Below, one piece after another: positions 21,983-27,329 of a stretch of 27,329 bases of DNA. The notes beneath the pieces are model-generated. The model was given only the letters and a program-made list of their open reading frames with translations. It was not told the DNA's origin and ran no database searches. The DNA is taken from positions 1 to 27,329 of the forward strand of contig CAKRFN010000026.1 in NCBI GenBank assembly GCA_934320655.1, written 5' to 3'. Both the position numbers and the translations under genes were made by a program. This stretch comes from an uncultured Eubacterium sp. (GTDB taxonomy: Bacteria; Bacillota; Clostridia; Lachnospirales; Lachnospiraceae). How positions within the stretch are numbered: the first letter of the stretch is position 1; each line of letters begins with the position of its first letter.

Positions 21983-24900
21983 TTATTTGGTAAATGCCTC
22001 TACGAGCGACTTCGCCTCAGCCTCATCAAATCCATCGGTGTTGACCAACTGATCGACAAACCAGTCTGCCACGCCTGCGGTCGCCTGCTTAAAGCTGTCG
22101 GTATCAATGTCCTCGGTATGCAGTACCTCGATCGTACCGTTTGCCTCCCAGTCTGCGACGAGCTGATCACACTCATAGCGGTTGATCATACGCTGGTATT
22201 CGACAGTCTTTTTCGCATTTTCCTCCACGATCGCCTGCTGCTCCTGTGAGAGACTGTTATAGATCTCACCGTTCATACAGAAGAACAGACAGTCATAATA
22301 GGCGTTCCACAGCGAGAGATAATCCTGCACCTCCTGTACGGATGCAGACGCAATCGCCGGCAACGGATTTTCCTGTCCCTCTACCGTGTTCTGCTGCAAT
22401 GCGGTATAGGTCTCTGACCAGTTCATATTGGTTGCATTTGCCTGCCAGTCCTCATAGGACTTCATCAGCAGGTTTGATCCTGCCACACGAATCTTTAAGC
22501 CGTTCAGATCATCGACAGATGCCACCGGACGCTTGGAGTTCGTCAACTGGCGGAATCCGTTCTCAGCCAGTCCGAAACATTTCAGACCCATGCCCTCTAG
22601 GATTTCTTCCATCTTCTGACCTGCCTCGCCGTCAAATTTGGCATCGACATCGTCATAATCATCAAAAATATACGGCAGTGAAACAACATTAAATCTGTCA
22701 TCAAAACCGGAGTAGATCAGGTTGCTGTGCATAGAGATCTGCACCGGATCGCCCTCCATCAGCGCACCGATACCATCCTTCTGTGAGCCGTTCGTGAGCT
22801 GATCGGAGAAACCGTCTACGACGACTTTTACCTTGCCGCCGGTAGACTCATTCATCAATGCGCCGAAATAACGGCCTGCCTTTGCCCATGTCGATGTCTC
22901 GCCGGTCGAACATGCATAATGCCATGTCATTTCATCCCAGTCTGTCGTCGCGGGCGCTGCGTCCTTCGCCGCATCATATTCCTCGTTATCATACGCCTCT
23001 ACATCTACCGTTTCCGCGGTAAAGGCATTGACGAGTGATTCCGCATCCTCCTGTGAAAATCCATCTGTGTTTACCAACTGATCGATAAACCAGTCTGCCA
23101 CATCTGCGGTTGCCTCCTTGAAGCTGTCGGTATCGATATCCTCTGTACGTGCGACCTCGATCGTATCATTTGCCTCCCAATCCTGTACGAGCAGCTCGCA
23201 CTCATACCGGTTGATCTCGCGCTGATAATCTACTGTCTTTTTCGCATTTGCATCGACAACCTCGCGCTGTGCATCGGTCAGGCTGTCATAAATATCACCA
23301 TTCATACAGAAGAACAGACAGTCATAATAGGCATTCCACAGTGAAATATAGTCCTGTACTTCCTGTACAGATGCAGATGCGATCGCTGGAAGCGGATTCT
23401 CCTGTCCCTCTACCGTGTTCTGCTGCAGTGCCGTATAGGTCTCGGACCAGTTCATATTGGTTGCGTTTGCCTGCCAGTCCTCATAGGACTTCATCAGCAG
23501 GTTTGATCCTGCCACACGGATCTTTAAGCCGTTCAGGTCATCCACAGATGTCACCGGACGCTTGGAGTTCGTCAACTGGCGGAATCCATTCTCTGCCATA
23601 CCAAAGCACTTCAGACCCATGCCTGCGAGAATCTCATCGAGCTTCTGTCCTGCCTCACCGTCGAGCTTGGCATCGACATCATCATAATCATCAAAAATGT
23701 ACGGCAGTGAGACAACATTAAATCTGTCATCAAAGCCTGAATAGATCAGGTTGCTGTGCATTGAGATCTGTACCGGATCACCTTCCATCAGCGCACCGAT
23801 ACCATCCTTCTGTGAGCCGTTCGTGAGCTGATCGGAGAAACCGTCTACAACGACTTTGACTTTACCGCCTGTAGATTCCTCCATCAAAGCGCCAAAGTAA
23901 CGGCCTGCCTTTGCCCATGTCGATGTCTCGCCGGTCGAACATGCAAAATGCCATGTCATTTTCTCCCACTCGGCATCGTTATAGTAAGCATCCTCCGCGG
24001 GATCATATGTCTCGTTATCATATGCCTGTATCTTTGAATCATCCGCAGCCACATCCGTAGGCAGGCTCGTGCCATCCGTGTAAGCAGCACGCGGGAAATA
24101 AGTAAATACAATCAATACGACCAACGCTGCTGCGATCATCGGCATAACTGCCTTTGAAATCTGCTGTAAAGTAACCTTTGCCACATTTTTTACTTTCAGA
24201 CTGATTGCGACAAACAGATTGACGCCTACCGGCGGTGTCACCTGACCGATTGCAAGGTTTAACGTAGCCATGATACCGAACGCGATCGGACTGAATCCGA
24301 GCGCCTTGCAGATCGGGAACATGATCGGAATAAAAATGTACATGGCTGAGTTTGCATCGATAAAGCAGCCTGCGATCAGGAAGATCACGTTACAGATCAG
24401 CAGGAATACAAACTTGTTGGATGATACACTTCCAAGCAGTGATGTCGCAGCCTCTGAAATACCAAATAACGTACATACATACGAGAATAACGTCGCAGAT
24501 GCTACGATCAACATGATACCACCGGTCGTCTTGGCAGACTCTACCGTGATCTCAAACAGCTCTGTCCACTTGATCTCTCGATAAATAAATACGCCTACAA
24601 CCAGTCCATATACGGCGGACACTGCGGCTGCCTCTGTCGGGGTAAATACACCGCCGTAAATACCGCCCAGAATAATCACGGGCATCAAAAATCCCCAGAA
24701 AGCGTCTTTGAAAGTAACCCAACGCTCTTTCCAGCTTGCTTTTTCACGGGATGACTGAATCCCTTTCTTGCGCACTTCGATCATAACAACGACGATCAAT
24801 GCCAGACCCATCAAAATACCGGGGATAATACCGGCGATAAACAGATCACCTACATTTTCGCCTGTGATCGATGCATATACGACATATGCGATACTCGGCG

Positions 24901-25348
24901 GAATGACGATCGCGATCGAGCTGGCTGCCGCCATAAGCGCCATTGCAAACGGAGCACTAAATCCTGCCTCTACCATCGCCGGAATCAGGATCGCACCGAG
25001 CGCCGCCACGGTAGCGGGACCGGAACCGGAGATCGCTCCAAAGAAACATGCCACGATGACACAAACGATCGCGATACCGCCCCGTCTATGTCCGACACAA
25101 CTGTCAATAAACTTGATCAGACGCTTGGAAATACCTGCTTTCGCCATAATATTTCCTGCGAGGATGAAAAACGGAATTGCTAACAATAACGTTTTACTGA
25201 TACCTGTGTATGTATTGGTCGCTACGACGGTCAGACTCTGTCCTGCCGTCAGGATCGCAGCCACGGATGATGCACCCAGACAGATTGCGATCGGCACATC
25301 CAGAATCAGAAGTACAAAGAATACTAAGAAAAGAACTGCTGTAATCAT
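21983..25348 (-). CDS. TRAP transporter large permease (DctM) fused to two tandem DctP solute-binding domains
   Basis: The single 1121-residue frame has three parts. Residues 1 to about 425 are a complete DctM permease with many hydrophobic helices (GAISGSGPATVAALGAILIP, AIVIPPSIAYVVYA, a closing helix VVLIVFTYFPRAAY). An acidic linker leads to a DctP-type binding domain (about 455-775). A repeat of the linker leads to a second domain (about 800-1121). Both domains keep the family LKIRV arginine segment and the NTVEGQENPL motif used for carboxylate ligands. DctM C-termini are reported to face outside, so both domains would sit on the outer face, tethered without a signal peptide. The gene starts within the stop of dctQ (TAATG). 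This architecture recalls the tandem binding domains of the ABC importer GlnPQ. The substrate is unknown, probably an organic acid. Confidence 0.93.
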   Translation of the reverse strand: MITAVLFLVFFVLLILDVPIAICLGASSVAAILTAGQSLTVVATNTYTGISKTLLLAIPFFILAGNIMAKAGISKRLIKFIDSCVGHRRGGIAIVCVIVACFFGAISGSGPATVAALGAILIPAMVEAGFSAPFAMALMAAASSIAIVIPPSIAYVVYASITGENVGDLFIAGIIPGILMGLALIVVVMIEVRKKGIQSSREKASWKERWVTFKDAFWGFLMPVIILGGIYGGVFTPTEAAAVSAVYGLVVGVFIYREIKWTELFEITVESAKTTGGIMLIVASATLFSYVCTLFGISEAATSLLGSVSSNKFVFLLICNVIFLIAGCFIDANSAMYIFIPIMFPICKALGFSPIAFGIMATLNLAIGQVTPPVGVNLFVAISLKVKNVAKVTLQQISKAVMPMIAAALVVLIVFTYFPRAAYTDGTSLPTDVAADDSKIQAYDNETYDPAEDAYYNDAEWEKMTWHFACSTGETSTWAKAGRYFGALMEESTGGKVKVVVDGFSDQLTNGSQKDGIGALMEGDPVQISMHSNLIYSGFDDRFNVVSLPYIFDDYDDVDAKLDGEAGQKLDEILAGMGLKCFGMAENGFRQLTNSKRPVTSVDDLNGLKIRVAGSNLLMKSYEDWQANATNMNWSETYTALQQNTVEGQENPLPAIASASVQEVQDYISLWNAYYDCLFFCMNGDIYDSLTDAQREVVDANAKKTVDYQREINRYECELLVQDWEANDTIEVARTEDIDTDSFKEATADVADWFIDQLVNTDGFSQEDAESLVNAFTAETVDVEAYDNEEYDAAKDAAPATTDWDEMTWHYACSTGETSTWAKAGRYFGALMNESTGGKVKVVVDGFSDQLTNGSQKDGIGALMEGDPVQISMHSNLIYSGFDDRFNVVSLPYIFDDYDDVDAKFDGEAGQKMEEILEGMGLKCFGLAENGFRQLTNSKRPVASVDDLNGLKIRVAGSNLLMKSYEDWQANATNMNWSETYTALQQNTVEGQENPLPAIASASVQEVQDYLSLWNAYYDCLFFCMNGEIYNSLSQEQQAIVEENAKKTVEYQRMINRYECDQLVADWEANGTIEVLHTEDIDTDSFKQATAGVADWFVDQLVNTDGFDEAEAKSLVEAFTK
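21986..23014 (-). repeat. 1029-bp tandem repeat, unit 2 (C-terminal DctP domain)
   Basis: This second copy of a 343-codon unit includes the linker (AYDNEEYDAAKDA) and the whole solute-binding domain. It is in frame with unit 1 and by eye about 85-90% identical in protein. Long stretches of near-identical DNA lie in the middle of the domain and more divergence at both ends. Confidence 0.92.
23015..24043 (-). repeat. 1029-bp tandem repeat, unit 1 (first DctP domain)
   Basis: This first copy begins with the linker AYDNETYDPAEDA after the last DctM helix and ends at NAFT, where unit 2 begins. The period was measured from the matching ATGCCATGTCAT segments (22919 and 23948). The ligand-contacting core (KIRV ... 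GQENPLPAIASASVQEVQDY) is unchanged between units. Confidence 0.92.
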
Positions 25349-25845
25349 TACTGCTTGCCCTCCTTTCTAGCATTTAAGAAATCCATTGTATTTTCGATAA
25401 AATGAAGTACCAGAAATACGCCGCAGACCGGCACAAATGACCAGAAAATCCAGCCGGGCCAGTGCAATACATAGGTATGTGCATTCTGCTCGTACTCGGC
25501 AACGGTACGGATCACGCCCTGCCATGTCAGAACGATGCAGTAGATCAGGCTGAAAGCATTTGCCAGCAGCTTCTGTACCAATCTGGCAGTACCACTCAGC
25601 CGGTCGGAAACCAGACTTAAGCCTACCAGTCCACCGTCCTCCCTACAAGCAAGCGCAGCTCCCATCAGAGAAATCAGCACAAACAAAGCGACAACCAGCT
25701 CGTCCACCCATGTGAGCGAGTGATTCACCGCTTTTCGACCCATGACGTTTGCGAACGTGAGAAATAATGACACAAGCAAGGTAACAGCCATCACTACGTT
25801 TTCGACTTTTACCACGCCGTGCATGATTTTTTTGTACGTGTTCAT
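25348..25845 (-). CDS. dctQ: TRAP transporter small permease (DctQ)
   Basis: The 165-residue membrane protein has four hydrophobic helices. The family segment is NHSLTWVDELVVALFVLISLMGAALA, with REDGGLVGLSLVSDRL. It pairs with DctM as scaffold of the secondary transporter. CGAGGAGGATTAGAT precedes the ATG at 25845. Its stop overlaps the DctM start by one base, so the two subunits are made in register. It lies 59 bp after thrH in the same direction. Confidence 0.94.
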   Translation of the reverse strand: MNTYKKIMHGVVKVENVVMAVTLLVSLFLTFANVMGRKAVNHSLTWVDELVVALFVLISLMGAALACREDGGLVGLSLVSDRLSGTARLVQKLLANAFSLIYCIVLTWQGVIRTVAEYEQNAHTYVLHWPGWIFWSFVPVCGVFLVLHFIENTMDFLNARKEGKQ

Positions 25846-25866
25846 ATCTAATCCTCCTCGTTAATT

Positions 25867-25899
25867 ACCGGAACCACCCGTGTATCGGACAGTTCCGGT
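25867..25899 (-). repeat. Hairpin in the thrH-dctQ gap
   Basis: ACCGGAAC and GTTCCGGT (8 bp each) flank 17 bases between thrH and dctQ. No T-tract follows on the minus strand, so this is more likely an mRNA-processing or partial-attenuation hairpin than a full terminator. Confidence 0.6.
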
Positions 25900-25904
25900 T
25901 CATT

Positions 25905-26504
25905 CTATAAAGCAGCTTTAATTGCTGCTAACAGATCCTCATATGTTTCAAAAGCCGGCAGTTCCGGATAATCCTTCTTGATCTGCTCGGTACTCTTGAA
26001 TAAAAAGCCAGCCTTGCTCGCCTGAATCATCGCCAGATCGTTGAAGCTGTCTCCGCTGGCGATCGTCTCATATCCGATCGACTGTAATGCCTTAACCGTT
26101 GTGAGCTTTGACTTCTCGCAGCGCATCTTAAATCCGGTAATCTCTCCGTTATCTGCCACCTCCAGTGTGTTGCACATAATCGTCGGCCAGCCAAGTTTTT
26201 TCATGAGCGGAGTCGCAAACTGCTCAAACGTATCACTGATGATGATGACCTGCGTCAGGGAGCGCAGCTCGTCCAAAAACTCTTTTGCTCCGGGAATCGG
26301 ATCGATCTTTGCGATCGTTTCCTGAATCTCCTTTAGTCCCAAGCCATGCTCCTTTAAAATATTCAGCCGGAAATTCATCAGCTTGCCATAATCGGGTTCG
26401 TCTCTGGTCGTTCTTTTCAGCTCCGGAATTCCACTCGCCTCAGCAAACGCAATCCAGATCTCCGGTACCAATACACCTTCCAAATCTAAACATACAATAT
26501 TCAT
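25905..26504 (-). CDS. thrH: Phosphoserine phosphatase / homoserine phosphotransferase (ThrH-type HAD)
   Basis: The 199-residue HAD-family enzyme begins MNIVCLDLEGVLVPEIWIAF; the DLEGVL motif with Asp6 and Glu8 in place of DxDGT is diagnostic of ThrH. Later motifs are IISDTFEQF, a lysine near MRCEKSK, and GDSFNDLAMI. ThrH removes phosphate from phosphoserine and can pass it to homoserine. The start at 26504 follows AAAAAGGAG. It is the first gene of a probable thrH-dctQ-dctM operon; the link to TRAP transport is not obvious from known roles. Confidence 0.9.
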   Translation of the reverse strand: MNIVCLDLEGVLVPEIWIAFAEASGIPELKRTTRDEPDYGKLMNFRLNILKEHGLGLKEIQETIAKIDPIPGAKEFLDELRSLTQVIIISDTFEQFATPLMKKLGWPTIMCNTLEVADNGEITGFKMRCEKSKLTTVKALQSIGYETIASGDSFNDLAMIQASKAGFLFKSTEQIKKDYPELPAFETYEDLLAAIKAAL

Positions 26505-26586
26505 GGTTCTACTCCTTTTTATCTTAACATCAACCACGTGTGTCATATTTGTACGCCCCCACTTTAACCGAGTAACGTCCGATAGT

Positions 26587-26615
26587 ATACTACTATAATT
26601 TCGGTATAAGTTCAA
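26587..26615 (-). promoter_or_regulatory. Promoter of the thrH-TRAP operon
   Basis: On the minus strand TTGAAC (26610-26615) and TAGTAT (26587-26592) have a 17-bp spacer. The -10 lies within a TAGTATACTA palindrome. The leader would be about 75 nt. Confidence 0.6.
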
Positions 26616-26681
26616 GTGTTTGTCGGATGAATCTAAAAATGTAGGATTACAATAGACACCATGGAACAAATCAGAAACCTC

Positions 26682-26710
26682 TTGATATTTAAAATCAGAT
26701 ATGCTATATT
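26682..26710 (+). promoter_or_regulatory. Promoter of the candidate antitoxin RNA
   Basis: TTGATA (26682-26687) and TATATT (26705-26710) have a 17-bp spacer. No protein frame follows, but a structured transcript with a terminator does. The -10 context (TATGCTATATT) closely matches the toxin promoter's TATGCTATACT on the other strand. Confidence 0.7.
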
Positions 26711-26716
26711 GTATTC

Positions 26717-26818
26717 AAGAGAAGGGAAACCGCAGAAGCGGCTTACCCGAAATATTTGGTTTTAACCTTTTTCAAGGTCAGCCGTCAACTATTCCAGGTA
26801 GTTGGCGGCTATTTTCGT
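26717..26818 (+). ncRNA. Candidate type I antitoxin small RNA
   Basis: This roughly 100-nt transcript is predicted from promoter to terminator. It starts with a hairpin GGGAAACCGC-AGAA-GCGGCTTACCC (26724-26748) and ends with the terminator stem at 26780-26810. It is convergent with the toxin mRNA and overlaps its 3' end, the layout of TxpA/RatA and BsrG/SR4 in Bacillus and par (Fst) in Enterococcus. No coding potential is seen. Expression is inferred, not observed. Confidence 0.65.
26780..26810. terminator. Bidirectional terminator shared by toxin and antitoxin transcripts
   Basis: AGCCGTCAACTA (26780-26791) and TAGTTGGCGGCT (26799-26810) pair over 12 positions with one mismatch and a 7-base loop. 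ATTTTCGTTTT follows on the plus strand. The toxin stop codon (26809-26811) overlaps the stem, so sRNA and toxin mRNA are complementary across this region. Confidence 0.78.
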
Positions 26819-26901
26819 TTTCCCCTGAAGATCGTGTAACACAACCCTACAAGGGCGCAAATGAATGTACAAAACTGAATCATATCAGAATATGTAACCA
26901 T
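26809..26901 (-). CDS. 30-residue hydrophobic toxin-like peptide (holin-like type I toxin)
   Basis: The peptide MVTYSDMIQFCTFICALVG followed by LCYTIFRGKRK has one membrane helix and a basic tail, the standard form of small type I toxins (putative holin-like family) in Firmicutes. AAAGGAGGGCG precedes the ATG at 26901 by about 9 bases, an unusually strong ribosome site for so short a gene. An in-frame extension upstream to 27036 lacks such a site and has no membrane or toxin-like character. The mRNA would carry a leader of about 135 nt with stable hairpins and be matched at its 3' end by the convergent small RNA. Such peptides depolarise or disrupt the membrane when unrepressed. Confidence 0.75.
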   Translation of the reverse strand: MVTYSDMIQFCTFICALVGLCYTIFRGKRK

Positions 26902-27005
26902 TGGCAACGCCCTCCTTTCTTTCGTCTGGAGGGTGTTCGTTCTCCGCTTCGCTCCGGTCGTTGCTAAACAAGCCCCACCGTGGCTTAGCACCCCTCCGAT
27001 AAAGA

Positions 27006-27034
27006 GGGTAAGCCGCCCTGCTCTGTGGTTTCCC
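27006..27034 (-). repeat. Toxin-mRNA leader element homologous to the antitoxin RNA 5' end
   Basis: On the minus strand the toxin transcript begins GGGAAACCACAGA ... GGCGGCTTACCC. The small RNA begins GGGAAACCGCAGA ... GCGGCTTACCC at 26724-26748 on the plus strand. The copies form an inverted repeat in DNA, so both RNAs carry the same sequence and fold rather than complementary ones. Confidence 0.75.
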
Positions 27035-27042
27035 ATACTGGT

Positions 27043-27071
27043 AGTATAGCATACCTTCTTAGCGCATACAA
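27043..27071 (-). promoter_or_regulatory. Promoter of the toxin mRNA
   Basis: On the minus strand TTGTAT (27066-27071) and TATACT (27043-27048) have a 17-bp spacer, with the transcript start expected near 27036. Confidence 0.68.
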
Positions 27072-27122
27072 TTATATTTCATGAGATAGAGTAAACTTAC
27101 TGTCAGTTTGAGAGTCACAGAA

Positions 27123-27202
27123 GTCTCTCCATTGACGTGCGCGAGAGGGCGCTAGAAGCCCTGTGGGCTTCTGTTCAGCGCCGACCGGAGCGAAATGGAG
27201 AC
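27123..27202. repeat. Large imperfect palindromic element beside tRNA-Arg
   Basis: An inner hairpin, GGCGCT-AGAAGCCC-TGT-GGGCTTCT-(GTTC)-AGCGCC (27148-27182), is nested inside outer arms CTCCATT (27127-27133) and AATGGAG (27194-27200). The right part, GACCGGAGCGAAATGGAG, resembles a segment of the toxin leader on the opposite strand (GACCGGAGCGAAGCGGAG). No U-tract follows, so it is not a simple terminator. It may be a mobile palindromic repeat or structured RNA. Confidence 0.6.
27131..27148 (+). repeat. Partial repeat of the tRNA-Arg 3' end
   Basis: ATTGACGTGCGCGAGAGG matches 27250-27267 (the 3' end and flank of the tRNA gene) at 17 of 18 positions in the same orientation, 119 bp away. A tRNA-end duplication is what an integrated or excised element leaves behind. 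Confidence 0.65.
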
Positions 27203-27208
27203 TCGAAC

Positions 27209-27248
27209 AAAAAGAAAAGATAGGGCAAATACCCTATCTTTTCTTTTT
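27209..27248. terminator. Terminator of tRNA-Arg
   Basis: A perfect 17-bp inverted repeat, AAAAAGAAAAGATAGGG / CCCTATCTTTTCTTTTT, has a 6-base loop. It lies just past the tRNA 3' end on the minus strand. Confidence 0.9.
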
Positions 27249-27254
27249 AATTGA

Positions 27255-27328
27255 CGTGCGTGAGAGGATTCGAACCCCCGACACCTTGGTCCGTAGCCAA
27301 GTGCTCTATCCAGCTGAGCTACACACAC
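27255..27328 (-). tRNA. tRNA-Arg (anticodon ACG)
   Basis: On the minus strand the cloverleaf is complete: acceptor GTGTGTG / CACGCAC, D-arm GCTCAGCTGGATAGAGC, anticodon stem CTTGG / CCAAG with loop CTACGGA, and T-arm GGTTCGAATCC. The anticodon ACG reads CGN arginine codons, its first base normally becoming inosine. CCA is not encoded. It is followed by an intrinsic terminator. Confidence 0.95.
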
Positions 27329-27329
27329 A

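Noticed and set aside
22246..23721. Two similar plus-strand frames about 1 kb apart (Arg/Ser/His-rich)
   Set aside because: They resemble each other only because they are antisense to the duplicated DctP domain.
21986..24043. Tandem repeat as CRISPR or transposon duplication
   Set aside because: The 1029-bp period is a whole coding domain in frame, with no spacers, terminal repeats or transposase.
24768..25370. 200-codon plus-strand frame rich in Ile, Ala and Thr
   Set aside because: It lies entirely opposite the DctM membrane helices and has no start signal; its composition is the reverse image of the real gene.

Overview
The window looks like a chromosomal segment from a gut Firmicute of the Lachnospiraceae type. 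The evidence is strong AGGAGG-like ribosome sites, consensus sigma-A promoters, a CIRCE-controlled Hsp20, a ZTP (pfl-motif) riboswitch ahead of pyruvate formate-lyase, a galacto-N-biose phosphorylase remnant, and TnpV/DUF6809 mobile-element proteins. The assignment is by gene content and style only.

Region 1 (1 to about 7.6 kb) is an accessory, defence-like island. It holds an XRE + ImmA/IrrE metallopeptidase gene and a type II restriction-modification locus. That locus has a C-protein gene with tandem C-boxes, two adjacent paralogous PD-(D/E)XK genes, and a convergent N6-adenine methyltransferase carrying two N-terminal helix-turn-helix modules. Two TnpV genes, a DUF6809-like gene, a truncated DUF1016/YhcG gene ending at a perfect palindrome, and a class II Fic protein follow. 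The Fic protein begins with the same helix-turn-helix module as the methyltransferase. The island abuts an eroded AraC-family pseudogene.

Region 2 (about 8.4-17.0 kb) is core-like: ZTP riboswitch, pflB-pflA, a PAS-degenerate GGDEF-EAL protein, Hsp20 under CIRCE, a six-helix membrane chemoreceptor, and a LysE/RhtB exporter.

Region 3 (about 17.0-21.9 kb) is a decayed glycan-uptake locus. A divergent AraC regulator faces two ABC permease genes. The second permease is fused by deletion to the 3' part of a GH112 galacto-N-biose/lacto-N-biose phosphorylase gene, which is itself internally deleted. A sugar isomerase missing about 60-70 residues and an esterase follow. No substrate-binding protein gene remains.

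Region 4 (about 21.9-26.6 kb) is a probable operon thrH-dctQ-dctM. The last gene encodes a very unusual 1121-residue protein: a TRAP large permease followed in the same chain by two nearly identical DctP-type solute-binding domains (1029-bp tandem repeat).

Region 5 (26.6-27.3 kb) holds a probable type I toxin-antitoxin pair: a 30-residue hydrophobic peptide and a convergent small RNA sharing a bidirectional terminator. The two transcripts have homologous promoters and leaders arranged as an inverted duplication. A long imperfect palindrome, a partial repeat of a tRNA end, and tRNA-Arg(ACG) close the window.
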